Below, piece after piece: positions 47,201 to 58,930 of a stretch of 64,000 nucleotides of DNA. Numbering within the stretch: the first letter of the stretch is position 1; the number at the start of each line of letters is the position of its first letter. The stretch comes from Pectinophora gossypiella (taxonomy: Eukaryota > Arthropoda > Insecta > Lepidoptera > Gelechiidae). Made by a program: the position numbers and the translations under genes. The stretch lies in the NCBI RefSeq assembly GCF_024362695.1, contig NC_065406.1, positions 13,764,001 to 13,828,000 on the forward strand. Reading direction: 5' to 3'. The notes under the pieces were generated by a model. It saw only the letters and a program-made list of their open reading frames with translations, searched no databases and was not told where the DNA came from.

Positions 47201-47440
47201 TCCATGCGACATTCTTTCGATCTATGTATCGTCATTAAGCCGACGCCGGCGCCGTCTATCTAAAATATTGAGTACTAATATTACTTTAGGCCTTTTTGTT
47301 CTACAATTAGGGACTTTCCAGGCTACGTTCATCAAAAACAATATAGATGGCGTTGTTCAGTTTAAACGTGATAATTACCTATTTTCTCATTACTCGGGTA
47401 CATAATTATTCCAAAATATAATGTAATGGCCGAAGCATAT

Positions 47441-47932
47441 ACAGGGTGTTAGTGACATCGTAACGAAAACTTTGAGGGATGATTCAGGCCATGATTCTGA
47501 GTTGATATCAAGTGGAATTTTCCGTCGCAAAAGTATGGAACGGAAAATAATTTAAATAAGCTCTAAAATTTTCATGACTTCTCCGACAGGAAATGCCACT
47601 TGATATCGACTCAGAATCATGGTCTGAATCATCCCCTTCAGTATTCGTTACAGTATCACTAACACCCATACCTACTTGTATGGCTACTGTATGTACTTGT
47701 GTGGGGTGTAAGTGACATCGTAACAAATACTGAGAGGGATGATTCAGCTGATTATTCTGAGTTAATATCAAGTGGAATTTTCCATCGCAAAAGTATAGAA
47801 TTGAAAATAATTTAAAAAAACTAAAAAAATTACATGAATTTTGCGACGGAAAATTCCACTTGAAATTACCTCAGAATCATGGTCTGAATCATCCCTCTGA
47901 GTATTCGTTACGATGTCACTAACACCCTGTAT
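47441..47932. mobile_element. Tandem pair of family A palindromic MITEs
   Basis: ACAGGGTGTTAGTGACATCG to CGATGTCACTAACACCCTGT, with a junction at about 47667-47710 carrying ACCCATACCTACTTGTATGG as in the 22576-23034 dimer. Confidence 0.8.
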
Positions 47933-48904
47933 AAAAAGAATAGTTGCTTGATATTTGGTGGGTTTAGTTGCTTTAATAACTAGTTCGTGTATTTTATGCC
48001 TTTATGTTCTCACTATAATTACTCATAATAAAATTGTATTTTAGTTTTGCATGTCGAATAAAATAAGTAAGTACTTAGGCAGTTTTTGTCAAAGAAGAAA
48101 CTAACCTCCATTATACTTTAACCGACGTCAAAAAAGAGCATATATAAAAAGAATAGTTGCTTGATATTTGGACCACATTATGTATATAAATATGTTGCTA
48201 CCTATATTGCTTCCCTTTATTTTGATCAGAACAATAATGGGTGGAAGATGTAATTGTGCCTGGGTGTAATAAAAAGGATCATCATTTATACCCAAAAACA
48301 AAGATGAAAGTTGCATATATCTGTTATCCATGAAATTAGAAGTTTAAACGAAAAAACAACTTAACAACGCCATCTATCGTGTTTTTGGGGAAAGCCGATT
48401 AGAAAGACCCTCATTGATGCGAGTCCGTTCCAAAAGTTTTTTTTTAAAGAATATTAAACTAGCTGCAATTGAGGGAGCGTATAAAAACAAATTCTGTTAA
48501 AGCAGAAAATATAGCGCTTAAACCCTTGGAGAGTCAACGTAGCATTTGAAATTTAGAGGGGAACGCGGGAAATGGAGGCTTAGACCGTAAACCTACGGGA
48601 CTGGTTTGCATACGGACCCGTTGCACGCTATGATGGCCGCTTTGACGTTTGTTTCACTCATCACCTTTCATCATTTCATTAATAACTTGAATAGCTTTTC
48701 TTTATTGTATCAATCTAGTTTCGTATTAATATATAATTATATTATTGGAGTGAATTACTGTACTTTACGAGTATATCAAAAATAGTTAGTTTAATCGCAA
48801 CCTACATCCGACATCATGTATGGAGAAGCTGCTAAAGGAGAGAAGTAAAACTTAAACCTATTTTTAATAAAAAAAAAAATTAAATTCGTCATCCATCTTA
48901 TGCT
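47933..48904. other. No gene recognised
   Basis: TAAAAAGAATAGTTGCTTGA occurs twice (47931 and 48147), a roughly 215-bp local duplication of a short block. Otherwise AT-rich and unassigned. Confidence 0.35.
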
Positions 48905-49046
48905 TCCGCGCTTAGCCGAGGTTCGCGCCCAACTGAGCAACCTCAGGCCTGTTGTCTTAAACGTTGTACCGGATAACAGCCTTCAGCGCTCCCCATTTGT
49001 CCGGCCAAGTAAGGCAAATCTACAATAAGTCACGGCAAAAAAAAGG
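48905..49046 (+). mobile_element. Jockey LINE 3' fragment
   Basis: TAGCCGAGGTTCGCGCCCAA to ATAAGTCACGGCAAAAAAAA, with a small deletion inside the GGCCAAGTAG segment. Confidence 0.8.
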
Positions 49047-49109
49047 CGCAGCAGCGAACCCAAGTCCCCCGTCGGAACCCTTAATTGTATAATTGGATAG
49101 TATCTTAAA

Positions 49110-49355
49110 TCAAAGATAGATTATGAAATTCTGATTACTAAATGAAAACAGATTTCAAACTGACGAATATGTACCATTTTCTTTTATCAATTTAATTTTT
49201 GTTTATGAATTTTTATGAATTTAGAAAAAGGTAAGTAATATAATTCTCATTTTATCATGTGTTCTATGACGTCATAGTGTGCCTTTTCATAAAAATTTCA
49301 TAGTAATTGACGTTTAGTAAAAAGTAACTGATTTGGCTAGTTGGAAACTAACCTA
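49110..49355. repeat. Repeat C copy
   Basis: TTATGAAATTCTGATTACTA, AATGAAAACAGATTTC, TTCTATGACGTCATAG, TTGACGTTTAGTAAAAAGTA and TTGGCTAGTTGGAAACTAAC. Confidence 0.65.
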
Positions 49356-50585
49356 TTGTATACACTTCGACTATTGTAAGTGTAATCTTCATGCAACAAA
49401 CAAGCCAGCGTTTCTTATCACACCAGTCCCCCTTGAAGCTACCAAGCCACTTGAGTGCAATTTGTCCAAGCAACGTCGCCGAGGGCCCTCTACGGCAAAA
49501 CTAAAGTCGTCTCCTACTTTTGTGAGGATAAACCGGTTTTTTTTTCCTCCAACTAACTTTTTTTGTACCAAACTAGCTTGAGAGTGCTCCGTTGAAATTA
49601 TTTCGCCCGAATGAAAAGGTTGGAATTTGAAAAGACGAATGAAATTGGAATGTACGTATTTGTAGTTCTAAGTTGTGTTTATAAACTTTATTCCCAGAAC
49701 AGTGAAGATTATTATGAATCTTAATTCGACGAAATTCGACTTCATATCAACTCAGAATCATGGTCTGAATCATCCCCTTAAATAATCGTTACGATGTCAC
49801 TAACACCCTTTATAGACTCGGTCAAAGATAAATGAAAGAATACTAATATTGAATGGGAAGCAAGTCTGAAGTGATAAAAAATATCTAATTTATGATTAAA
49901 CTCATTTCCGAGTTTGAATTTGAATAACGAACGACGTTCTTTGATGACGTCACAAGTGTGGATCTTCGTACAATTTCCACAAAAACTGACGTTCTGAGGG
50001 TCTAAAAAGGCCATATTGAAACAGTTCATCTAGAAAAGTAATATTGCAATTTGACATTTGCAATGACAATGCCAAGAAAATGTCAAATAGCAATATTGCT
50101 TTTGCCCTCAATGTGGTATTTTTAGGCCCCCTGACGTTTGACTGATGTCATCCAGCCTATTATTACTTTATACTGTAAGTACAAGATTGTAATCCGCCAG
50201 ACGGTTCTACCATCATTATGGTTGCAACCCTCAACCGTCGTTACTCTGGCGAAACCTTTCATATTCCACTGACCTACTGAGAGCGGACATTAAAAAAGTT
50301 AAAAGCCTTTAAAAGGCCAGCGTTTTATTGCTCGTTTTATAGAAAGGGAATAGGAAAATTGACTTTTTACTAAAACGGAAATTATCAAGAGCGGTAGTTC
50401 GTTAGATGGCGTCCAAGTTGGTCTGAACAACTTTTTTATAACTTTTTATGAAGGAAATCAATGTTAACGAAAGTTTTCTATTTGCTTGTGGAACTGTTTT
50501 ACCGGATTTTAATGGCAGTTTCCGTCAGTTATGATGTTGGCTTCGAATAATGGTGTTTAAGGTGCTGGGAATAAGAGAATAGTAG
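49356..50585. other. Mostly unassigned, with a MITE A half
   Basis: 49739-49812 is the right half of a family A MITE (ATCAACTCAGAATCATGGTC to CGTTACGATGTCACTAACAC). ATTGCAATTTGACATTTGCA and AATGTCAAATAGCAATATTG (50042-50100) form a palindromic block that recurs at 53228-53310. No gene. Confidence 0.4.
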
Positions 50586-50732
50586 GTACAGTCATGAGCA
50601 ATATCTTGTATCTACTTTAGAACCCTGTCGCACTATCATATTTGACATTTATGAGGCTTACGATTTTAATTGGCAAAAAAGTTAATGTGACATGGTTGCA
50701 AAGTGTATACATATTAGTACTCGTGATCGTAG
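50586..50732. mobile_element. Palindromic MITE, family B (copy 6)
   Basis: TACAGTCATGAGCAATATCT to TTAGTACTCGTGATCGTA. Confidence 0.75.
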
Positions 50733-51827
50733 GTATTAGTAGTAATTTCTTATCTAAATAATCTTACCCAAAAACTGCTTTATTAAAGTTTATTTTGCTA
50801 ATTCAGTAAGTAATCAGAAATATTAAAATCATTTTTTTAAATATCATCAACATTGCAGATTAATATTTTTTTATCTGCATACCTATGTAGCTCGATTAAA
50901 AGTAGCTATTTTAAGTCGTCGAAAATTAATACGATTGTTTTTTAAAAAAAGTTTCTATTTCTTTCTAACTTCACATTATCTTACACAAATAGAAGTACCA
51001 AAGAACTCATTTTCTCAAAGCCATTATAACCCGGAAAACACAGAAAGCTGCAAGAAGCTTTCCAACATCCTGACACAACAAGACTTCACTTGAATTTAGC
51101 CGCATTTCTACCCCCGAAACGAGTCCAAGCAATTGTCGTAAGATGAGCCCCACTAAGATGAGACCCACAGTTGGTACATTTGGGTCGACATTGTCGAAAT
51201 GTAGTGAAGTAACATACATTATGTATGTGAGCTTCTACCAGCAGTGCTAAACGAGCAAAATAAAATCAAAAATGTACAGACGATGTAACCCAACTCCATA
51301 TAATCGAGTCAACTCGACTTGTCTTGCGGTTTTCCACGCGCATAGGGTGAGTGACATAATAGGGTCCACGCAAAATGTATATCTATCTACCTAGTCGATT
51401 AATGAATGTCGAATATGACAGAAATATATGAGCAAAATATAGAAAAAAAGAAACGTTTATTATAATTAAAGCACATAATAACGGGTTCTTACCCGTTATA
51501 AATAACTAAACTTAAAACAACGTTTATTATACAAATAAGTACAATTTACAGGAAAGACGCTTTGTGCAATTTACAAGGCGCACTTTCGGTTTTGGCGTCC
51601 AAAAATAGACAAGACATTTAGTTTCGGTAATTCGAGCGGAATCCATATCTTATAAAAAAAACGAAAATATATGTAGGTAAGCTTTGTAAAATTGGGGGCC
51701 CCAGACAATTGTAACAAAAGGTGTCCTTGGATTCGTAATATATGAAAACTATAACCTTGGCGCGGTCAAAGGTCGCGAACTTGCACACAGACCCTGTTAC
51801 CTAGATATGAGGGTTCCAAACAGTTAG
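50733..51827. other. AT-rich gap, no gene recognised
   Basis: The minus-strand ORF at 51007-51219 (NVDPNVPTVGLILVGLILRQ) lies opposite an equally open plus strand and has no motif I can place. Confidence 0.3.
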
Positions 51828-52015
51828 GTTGGGTTTCCACTGACGCGGAGATGGGCGGAAAAGAGTGGAGATGTGCGGATTTGACCAATCACAGTGTTCG
51901 AGAGAGCGAAAAACGAAGACACTCTGTCCCTCTCTCCCTCGCGGTGATTGGTCGATACCTGCACATCTCCGCTCCTCTCCGCCCAGCTCCGCGTCAATGG
52001 AAACGTAGCCTTATG
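51828..52015. mobile_element. Imperfect foldback element with GTTTCCACTGACGCGGAG ends
   Basis: GGTTTCCACTGACGCGGAGA, GGATTTGACCAATCACAG on the left are answered by GTGATTGGTCGATACCTGCA and CTCCGCGTCAATGGAAACG on the right. About 188 bp, GC-rich for the region. Confidence 0.65.
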
Positions 52016-52061
52016 CCCGACTTATTTATTTGCAATTAATAATTTATCTTTGAACAGTCAA

Positions 52062-52232
52062 ATACCCTATTGGAGATGTCCTTAGAAAAGATTCAGTAGG
52101 ATCTACTCTAAACCGGCGTGGGTGTATGAAACGATTGATGAATGTGGAGGAAGCAAGAGAAGTGTGTCAACCATTCCATAGTCTCTGCTTAGTCTTGTGG
52201 GAAATAGGCGTGAGTTTATGTATGTATGTGTA
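52062..52232 (+). mobile_element. TATG-tailed LINE 3' end
   Basis: ATTGGAGATGTCCTTAGAAA, GATCTACTCTAAACCGGCGT, AATGTGGAGGAAGCAAGAGA and AAATAGGCGTGAGTTTATG. Confidence 0.65.
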
Positions 52233-52801
52233 TGTACTACGTAAGTATAGGTACGCAGATACTAGGTCAATAGATACGCAGTGCCTACGAAAACTGTTTC
52301 AAGGTATTAGTTTACCTACTTACTCCCCGGGTAAATGTTGCCAAACTTTCCAGCCCCAATTAAAATCTACAAACTATACAACAACTGCAAGTGAACTTTC
52401 CGTTCCTTGATTACTTTCCGCTTCTCAGTTCTGTTAAGCTTGCAATTTTGCATTTAAACTATTGTTTTAAACAAAGCCCCAAATAAGTAAGGTAAGATCT
52501 TCAAGTCATCAAGTCTTCAGGGCTTTCCAATTAATCGCAATGCTGCAACGCTGCACCCGCGTGACGTTGGCACTGCAAGATAAAATCTCGTACAATTTGT
52601 ATAGGCATCAGAGTTATACTACGGTTGAACTACCCTAGCTGCACCGCATGGCACTTTCCCATGCTTCTATCTTTTTCTGTCATTCACAACCGTCATTTGC
52701 TAGAGCGTGATGAAGAACGGGAATACGACCGAACTCCGACCGCTTCGTCGATTCCGCCGCGTGCGGTCGCATTATCTCGCTCTATTAAATAACAGTCAAA
52801 A
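52233..52801. other. No gene recognised
   Basis: No repeat or gene that I can name. A CG-rich patch at 52725-52780 (GACCGCTTCGTCGATTCCGC) is isolated. Confidence 0.3.
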
Positions 52802-52980
52802 GTAAGATCATCCGTGCTTCGGAAGGCACGTTAAGCCGTTGGTCCCGGTTACTACTTACTGATATAAGTAAGTAGTCGTTACACGAGCCATGTCAGGGGC
52901 CTTTGGCGGCTCAATAATAACCCTGACACCAGGGTTGATGAAGTTGGTAATTCACCTCACAACCCACACGATAGAAGAAG
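52802..52980 (+). mobile_element. tRNA-type SINE, 3' half
   Basis: AGTAAGATCATCCGTGCTTC, GGCACGTTAAGCCGTTGGTC, GGGGCCTTTGGCGGCTCAAT, ACCAGGGTTGATGAAGTTGG and ACCCACACGATAGAAGAAG. Head absent. Confidence 0.75.
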
Positions 52981-53689
52981 ATCAAATGACAGTTGTGAGT
53001 AGATAGAAGAGGAGTGAGGAGATAGAAAAGGAAAGAGACATGAGAAACTGCGATGGCATGCGGCCGGGTGTAGTTCAACCATAACATGACTGGACATTAT
53101 ATGGACGATGAACTGGTGGGTAAGGCCCACCAAAGGCCACATTGAAAAAGATCATACAATACAATACAAAACAAATACACTTAATTGAACTAACATACTT
53201 AAGAAGAAATAATTACAAAAAGACTCTAACATAGCAATTTTGCTATTTGACATTTGTTGACAATGCAAACTTACTTTTATATGCGAAAATGTCAAATAGC
53301 AATATCGCTTTTCGGATGAATTCTTGCAATGTGGCCTTTTTATCCTCCGTGGTCAGCTGTCACCATCCGGTTCATCAAATCAATCTTAGTATTTCGTACG
53401 AAAAGCTCTGCTCACCCGATTGCGAATCGCCGGCGAGAGTTTATGTGTAATCAAAATAGCTTCACATCCCAGTAATATTTCCTCACCTTCCTCCACCTGC
53501 CTTCCACGTAAAGTTTTAACGACCAAGTCTGATGACACGGTTAAAATATTCCGTATATTTTATGTTAATGCTAACATTTCTTATTTTCCTTCGAAGACGA
53601 TATTCATGAAAGTTTTTTCATAAACCGGAGCGGTCGCATTTTTTAAATCTTGCTGCATTGAGATGTTGCCAGCAACACGGATAAAGAAG

Positions 53690-53915
53690 CTGTGTTTTTT
53701 AGTTTACTTTTAGGTATTTACTTCTTTTTGCACAATCCCGCATCCAAGTTGTTTGTAAATGTTTGTTTCCTGGTAGTGGTTGCCTGGAAGAAATTGCTCT
53801 AGAGCAAATAAGCCGCCCAAAATGTACATGTATGTCTGATTGTTGTGTATGTGCTATGTCTAATTGTTGAAATATAGTTCTGTGCAATAAAGTATATTTG
53901 ATTTGATTTTAAAAG
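53690..53915 (+). mobile_element. LINE 3' UTR with AATAAA and GATTT tail
   Basis: CACAATCCCGCATCCAAGTT, TTTGTTTCCTGGTAGTGGTT, GAAATTGCTCTAGAGCAAAT and TGTGCAATAAAGTATATTTG plus ATTTG units. The inverse copy is at 61977-62150. Confidence 0.7.
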
Positions 53916-53943
53916 ACACGTTCATAGTTTAAAACACGTGTGT

Positions 53944-54228
53944 ACCTTTTTTTTGACGTGACTTATTGTAGATTTGCCGCAGGTGGCATTAACTACTTGG
54001 CCGGACAAATGGGGAGCGCTGAAGGCTCTCACCCGGTACAACGTTTAAGACAACAGGCCTGAGGGTGCCCAGTTGGGCGCGAACCTCGGCTCAGGGCGTC
54101 GTCTGAGAGGAAAAAATATTTGAAAGAATTAATCGGGGGTCGATAGCGATAATTGAGACGCTGATTGAGGGAAGTCATCGAACACGCCGGCGGGGTCGGT
54201 ATCGGGGTCCTGAAGTGTAACACGTGTG
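53944..54228 (-). mobile_element. Jockey LINE 3' fragment
   Basis: Inverse of the family: TTTTTTTTGACGTGACTTAT at the left to GGTATCGGGGTCCTGAAGTG at the right. AACACGTGTG lies on both sides (about 53933-53942 and 54228-54237), a probable TSD of 9-10 bp. Confidence 0.85.
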
Positions 54229-54489
54229 CTCCATTCATTCCCCCTCCTATTGATTAAGGAGACCTGTACAATAGAATAAGGAATATTATGTTTAGAACGG
54301 CAACTCTCCCCCATTGATTTAGTCGGATTTTACGACGAGCGCTTGTCTGCCTGCCTATCTCTAATTCATCTTTGAAATATACTACGACTGAAAATAGGAA
54401 ACTTATAGCTAGCCAATGAAGTCAAGAAACATAATATACATCAATGTACTTAGCTTCACCCCATATATTTGTTACGTTTCAAATATAGA

Positions 54490-54680
54490 ACATCATCATC
54501 ATCAGCCATACGACGCCCACTGCTGGGCATAGGCCTCCCCCAAGGATCTCCACGACGATCGGTCCTGCGCTGCTCGCATTCAGCGGCCAGAAACAAACTA
54601 ACAAAACAAAAAAAAATAAAAAACAACAAAAAAAAACAAAAAAAAATTAAAAAAGAAAAACAAAACAAAAACAAATATAG
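54490..54680 (+). repeat. RTE-like LINE scrap and A-rich tract
   Basis: ATCATCATCATCAGCCATAC, CCCACTGCTGGGCATAGGCC and TCTCCACGACGATCGGTCCT, then about 80 bp of A with C and T interruptions. Confidence 0.6.
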
Positions 54681-55055
54681 AACAATCTATTTTATTCTAA
54701 ATTACTTTGTATTTTTTATTATCTGCGTTATCAGTGTTTATGAAAATGAACTTCTTTGTAATCAAAACACGAAAAACCCGAGTCCTTGACGTAGGCGAAA
54801 CTTACGAAAAACAAGTTTTCTTATAAATACGATATCAAGGAAGTACCTACTTGTGTTGTTTTGAACGCTGCTTGTGACGTCACCACTGTCCTATGACGTC
54901 AGAGAGCATGTCAGACGTCATGATATATCGCTCTGGTTACTACGCGACCTATTGAACTTTTGCGCAACTTTATTATGTTCTAGTAGATATTATAGAGTAT
55001 TGTATGTATAAACATACATAGCATCACGCCTGTATCTTCAAAGGGTTAGGCAGGT
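54681..55055. other. No gene recognised
   Basis: Contains two TGACGTCA-like words close together (54884-54920) and a CACGCCTGTATCTTCAAAGG relic at 55025. Confidence 0.35.
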
Positions 55056-55065
55056 GTGTAAAGTA

Positions 55066-55392
55066 GTCTTCTTCTTATCGTGTGGGTTGTGAGGTGGAAT
55101 ACCAACCTCATCAACACTGGTGTCAGAGTTATTACTGAGCCGCCAAAGGCCCCTGACATGGCTCATGTAACGACTACTTACTTACATCAGTAAGTAGTAA
55201 CCGGGACCAACGGCTTAACGTGCCTTCCGAAGCACGGATCATCTTACTTTTTGGACAATCAGGTGATCAGCCTGTAATGTCCTAGCCAAACTAGGGATCA
55301 CAAAGTGATTTTTGTGATATGTCCTTATCAGGATTCGGACCCGGGACCTTCGGATCGTGAGCCCAGCGCTCAACTACTGGACCACGGAGGCC
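55066..55392 (-). mobile_element. tRNA-derived SINE, full length, 10-bp TSD
   Basis: GTGTAAAGTA is duplicated at 55056-55065 and 55393-55402. The minus strand starts GGCCTCCGTGGTCCAGTAGT (A box), GATCCGAAGGTCCCGGGTCC (B box region) and ends ACGATAAGAAGAAGAC. The best-defined copy of the family here. Confidence 0.9.
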
Positions 55393-55504
55393 GTGTAAAG
55401 TACTAAAGTATATACACCACTTCTGGCCAGCTATGTTCAAGTCCCATGGGGGAGTCTATTGCCATTAACCGGACTCAGATCCTGAAATCTACGTTTTCTT
55501 CTAC

Positions 55505-55620
55505 GGAGATGGATTACCAACCTCATCAACCCTGGTGTCAGGATTACTATGAACAAAGGCCCCTGACATAAGTCATGTAACGACTACGTACTTACATCTG
55601 TACCTTCCGAAGTACGGATC
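55505..55620 (-). mobile_element. tRNA-type SINE 3' fragment
   Basis: GGATTACCAACCTCATCAAC, GTGTCAGGATTACTATGAAC, GCCCCTGACATAAGTCATGT and CCTTCCGAAGTACGGATC. Confidence 0.6.
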
Positions 55621-55780
55621 AATTATATCAATATATGCTAAATATATGCATAATACCAATTATCTATTATCCAAACATGAATTCAAACTCATTCTTTAAG
55701 TCCCAGATAAAATCTATCTCATAGAACATAACATCGTTTAATATACGAACACAAAATAAATACTTAGTGAATATATCATA

Positions 55781-56068
55781 GGAGCTCGGTGGCGCAGAGG
55801 TTAACGCGCTCGGTCTGCGATTGTTAAAGTAAAGCAACTTTGGCAAAGGCCGGTCATAGGATGGGTGACCACAAAAAAAAAGTTTTCATCTCGAGCTCCT
55901 CCGTGCTTCGGAAGGCACGTTAAGCCGTTGGTCCCGGCTACATTAGCAGTCGTTAATAACCATCAATCCGCACTGGGCCCGCGTGACGGTTTAAGGCCCG
56001 ATCTCCCTATCCATCCATAGGGAAGGCCCGTGCCCCAGCAGTGGGGACGTTAATGGGCTGATGATGAT
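55781..56068 (+). mobile_element. 5S-rRNA-like chimeric SINE, full length, 12-bp TSD
   Basis: GAATATATCATA is duplicated at 55769-55780 and 56069-56080. GGAGCTCGGTGGCGCAGAGG, TAACGCGCTCGGTCTGCGAT, AGTAAAGCAACTTTGGCAAA, GGTCATAGGATGGGTGACCA, then CTTCGGAAGGCACGTTAAGC and GGGCTGATGATGAT. Confidence 0.92.
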
Positions 56069-56284
56069 GAATATATCATAACAGTTTTATTTTATATACA
56101 TAGCTTAAAGCAGTCTAGTTTTATTGCATAAGGAAGCAACTATATTTAATTTAAAAGCGAACTCGTATGGGGCCTCTGTTGTAAGGTGTAGAACACAATG
56201 ATAACGCGAAAGCGTGGATGAATTCTTTGCTATTCGAATGTTCACAAAAAATATACATAATTACATAATAACTTAAACAACATT

Positions 56285-56350
56285 AACAGCCTATATACAC
56301 CCCACTGCTGGGCACAGACCTCTGTTTCTCCACTGCGACTTGGGTTTAGG
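56285..56350 (-). mobile_element. SINE tail fragment (long family)
   Basis: AACAGCCTATATACACCCCA, CTGCTGGGCACAGACCTC, then a short stretch before the Jockey fragment. Confidence 0.55.
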
Positions 56351-56352
56351 GT

Positions 56353-56590
56353 ATTCTTTTCCCTCAATCAGCGCTTATCGCTATCAACCCACTAGGGTCG
56401 ATTAATTCTTTCAAATATGTTTCCTCTCAGGCGACGCCCTGAGCCGAGGTTCGCGCCCAACTGGGCACCCTCAGGCCTGTTGTCTCAAACGTTGTATGTA
56501 CCGGGTGAGAGCCTTCAGCGCTCCCGATTTGTCCGGCCAAGTAGTTAATGCCATCTGCGGCAAATGTACAATAAGTCACGTCAAAAAAAT
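56353..56590 (+). mobile_element. Jockey LINE 3' fragment
   Basis: CCCTCAATCAGCGCTTATCG to ATAAGTCACGTCAAAAAAAT. Confidence 0.85.
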
Positions 56591-56834
56591 AAATAAACGG
56601 TATTCTTGCCTTTCTTTAAAACATCGTGGATTTTATTATTATTATTTATTTATTAAAAATAAGTACAGTACTTACTTAATACATTTTTTTACAATTGACG
56701 GTGCAACAAAAAATAAATAATTATTAATATTATATTATTGCGGATGTTATAATGTATGAATAAATTTTATTAATATTAACCACGAATTAAGTATCAAATA
56801 AAATAAATAATTAAATATCTTTATTTCCGACCTT

Positions 56835-56960
56835 AAGGCCCGTATAGTGTTAGATAGAGTACTGCGGGCATAAGGCAAGAGAGAACCACTGCTCTATTAT
56901 GCCCTAAAAAAGTAGCATGGAAAATGCTACACCGACAAGAGCGTGGCTCTAAATTAGTCA
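56835..56960 (+). mobile_element. RTE-type LINE 3' region fragment
   Basis: GAGTACTGCGGGCATAAGGC, AGAGAGAACCACTGCTCTAT, AGTAGCATGGAAAATGCTAC and CGACAAGAGCGTGGCTCT. Opposite in orientation to 3955-4288 and 8645-8905. 56960-57157 continues in an ORF that I do not recognise. Confidence 0.5.
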
Positions 56961-57301
56961 TGATAAAGCCAGCAAACGTTTACCGCTCCGCTTATGCGCA
57001 TACGCCGACCGCCCTGCGCCGGACGCAGAGGGCGGCTACGGAAATTGGCCCGCCCGCCGAGCCTTTGTACGACATACCAGACTGTACTACAAATACATTT
57101 ATACTGTTTCAATGTGATTTTATTATAATGGCGAATGAATTGGTACATTTATCATAGGAATGAATAGGTAAATATGTGTTCATGTTTACAGAATTTAATC
57201 GTAAACGTTTTATTGTATTGCACCTTCCCGCGCTCCGATGCAAAAACTTTCAGCCTAAGGTTTCCTGACAGAAATCGCTATTTAGCAATAAGTCCGCTTT
57301 C

Positions 57302-57618
57302 TTCTATAGTGTAGATTGTGAGGCGGATCACCAACCTCATCAACTCTGGTGTCAGGGTTACCATTGAGCCGCCAAAGGCCCCTGACATGACTCATGTAAC
57401 AACTACATACTTACATCAGTAAGTAGTAACCGGGACCAACGGCTTGACGTGCCTTCCGAAGCACGAATCGTCTTACTTTCGGACAATCGGGTGATCAGCC
57501 TGTAATGTCCTTAAACTAGGGATCACAAAGTGATTTTTGTGATACGTCCCCGGGATTCGAACCCGGGACCTCCGGATCATGAGTCCAACGCTCAACCACT
57601 ACACCACAGAGGCCGTTG
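57302..57618 (-). mobile_element. tRNA-derived SINE (HaSE-like)
   Basis: TTCTATAGTGTAGATTGTGA, GAGCCGCCAAAGGCCCCTGA, ACCGGGACCAACGGCTTGAC, TCGAACCCGGGACCTCCGGA (B box) and CTCAACCACTACACCACAGA (A box). Confidence 0.8.
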
Positions 57619-57664
57619 TTCGCCTATTGTTCTTATTTTATTCGTCTGTACATGTCCTGTACAT

Positions 57665-57737
57665 GTCCTTCCCATCGGGCATCGAACCCGGACCTCCGGA
57701 TCGTGATCCTAACGCGCTAACCACTAGACAAAGGAGG
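57665..57737 (-). repeat. tRNA-like SINE head fragment
   Basis: CGGGCATCGAACCCGGACCT (B box) and GCTAACCACTAGACAAAGGA (A box): the head of the long SINE family without its body. Confidence 0.6.
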
Positions 57738-57997
57738 CTATAGACAACATTATAATTCTATTTTAAGTTTTAGGTACCTGCCATTTCCCGAATCCCTCGG
57801 CTCGGGCCGTAAACTGAATTGGACTTTTGGAATGAGGAACATTCCAAATGAAGTTCTTTGAAAATCACATAGAAGGCGTTGTTCAGTTTTATTGATATAA
57901 GAAGTTGTATTGTTATAAACATTTTTTTTTGTTATTGTGTCCGTCCAACAGGCAAAGGGAACATAGCCCATACAGCTACTAAACCATAGCCTAAATA

Positions 57998-58215
57998 TAT
58001 GGATGTTAGTGACACCGTAACGAAAACTTTGGGAAATGGTTGAAATCATGATTCTGAGTTGATTTCATGGAATTTCCTGTCGGAAAATTCATGAAAAATT
58101 TAGTGTTATTTTTAATTATTTTCAGTTCCATACTTTTGCGATGGAAAATTTCACTTTATTACAACTCAAAATAATGGTCTGGATCACCCTGTAGTTTTCG
58201 TTACGATGAAACAAA
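57998..58215. mobile_element. Palindromic MITE, family A (diverged copy)
   Basis: GGATGTTAGTGACACCGTAA, GATTCTGAGTTGATTTCATG and an inverse half ending TTTTCGTTACGATGAAAC. Confidence 0.65.
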
Positions 58216-58761
58216 CAAACGTATAAAATGTTGTACCTATGTAGTAAAAAAACACAACAAACACTCGGATAGTTTAATATTATTGGAGCTAGCTGTACCA
58301 TACAGTATGGAGGCTCAAAGGCTTTGTACGCTCCGCACAGACCAATTTGCGCCACCGCTGAACGTTTCCCGAGAAATCGTAATATTTGCCGCCTGCAATT
58401 TCCTGTTCAGGATATTTTCTTTTCTCATTTTTAAGTGCAGTATGATGGTTATGCTTTACTTTATAAAAGTTATAATTTGTTGCACACACAAGAAAGTTTA
58501 GCTAGTCAAGGAATAAGGCCGCTTATAAGCTGACAGCGCAACTTTCCCCGCACAACGCAGCGCGACTTATATCGAGGGTTTTGACCAATAGCCTCACGAT
58601 ATCTACCGAATTTTTCTGATGACGTCATAAGACTCTTTTAAATAATAAAACAAAAAGCAACCTTATCTGTAAATAAAATTCTGACAGCTCATAGAATTCG
58701 GAAGAATTTTCGTCTGCGCATTGCGATCCGCACGAATCGAGACGTTCTTAATGCAAGGAAC
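58216..58761. other. Mostly unassigned
   Basis: 58545-58615 repeats the GAGGGTTTTGACCAATAGCC block of 10590 and 1660. ORFs at 58283-58501 on both strands mirror each other and show no features. Confidence 0.35.
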
Positions 58762-58930
58762 ATACATACATAAACTCACGCCAAATTCCCACCGGGGTAA
58801 ACAGAGACTATGGAATTCCATTTGCTTCGATCCTGGCATACTTCTCTTGCTTCCTCCACATCAATCGTTTCATACACGCACGCCGGTTCAGAGCAGATAT
58901 TACTGAACCTTTTCTAAGGACATCTCCAAT
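58762..58930 (-). mobile_element. TATG-tailed LINE 3' end
   Basis: ACATACATAAACTCACGCCA, TTCCATTTGCTTCGATCCTG, CACGCACGCCGGTTCAGAGC and ACCTTTTCTAAGGACATCTC. Confidence 0.65.

Noticed and set aside
51007..51219. Minus-strand hydrophobic ORF (VGLILVGLILRQLLGLVS)
   Set aside because: No start context, no homology I can place, and the opposite strand is equally open.
54456..54789. ORFs across the A-rich tract (both strands)
   Set aside because: Low-complexity Lys/Asn or Phe runs produced by an A-rich tail next to a LINE scrap.
55860..55880. 5S rRNA gene candidate
   Set aside because: Only the internal 5S-like segment is present, inside a repeated SINE with TSDs; the flanking 5S arms are absent.
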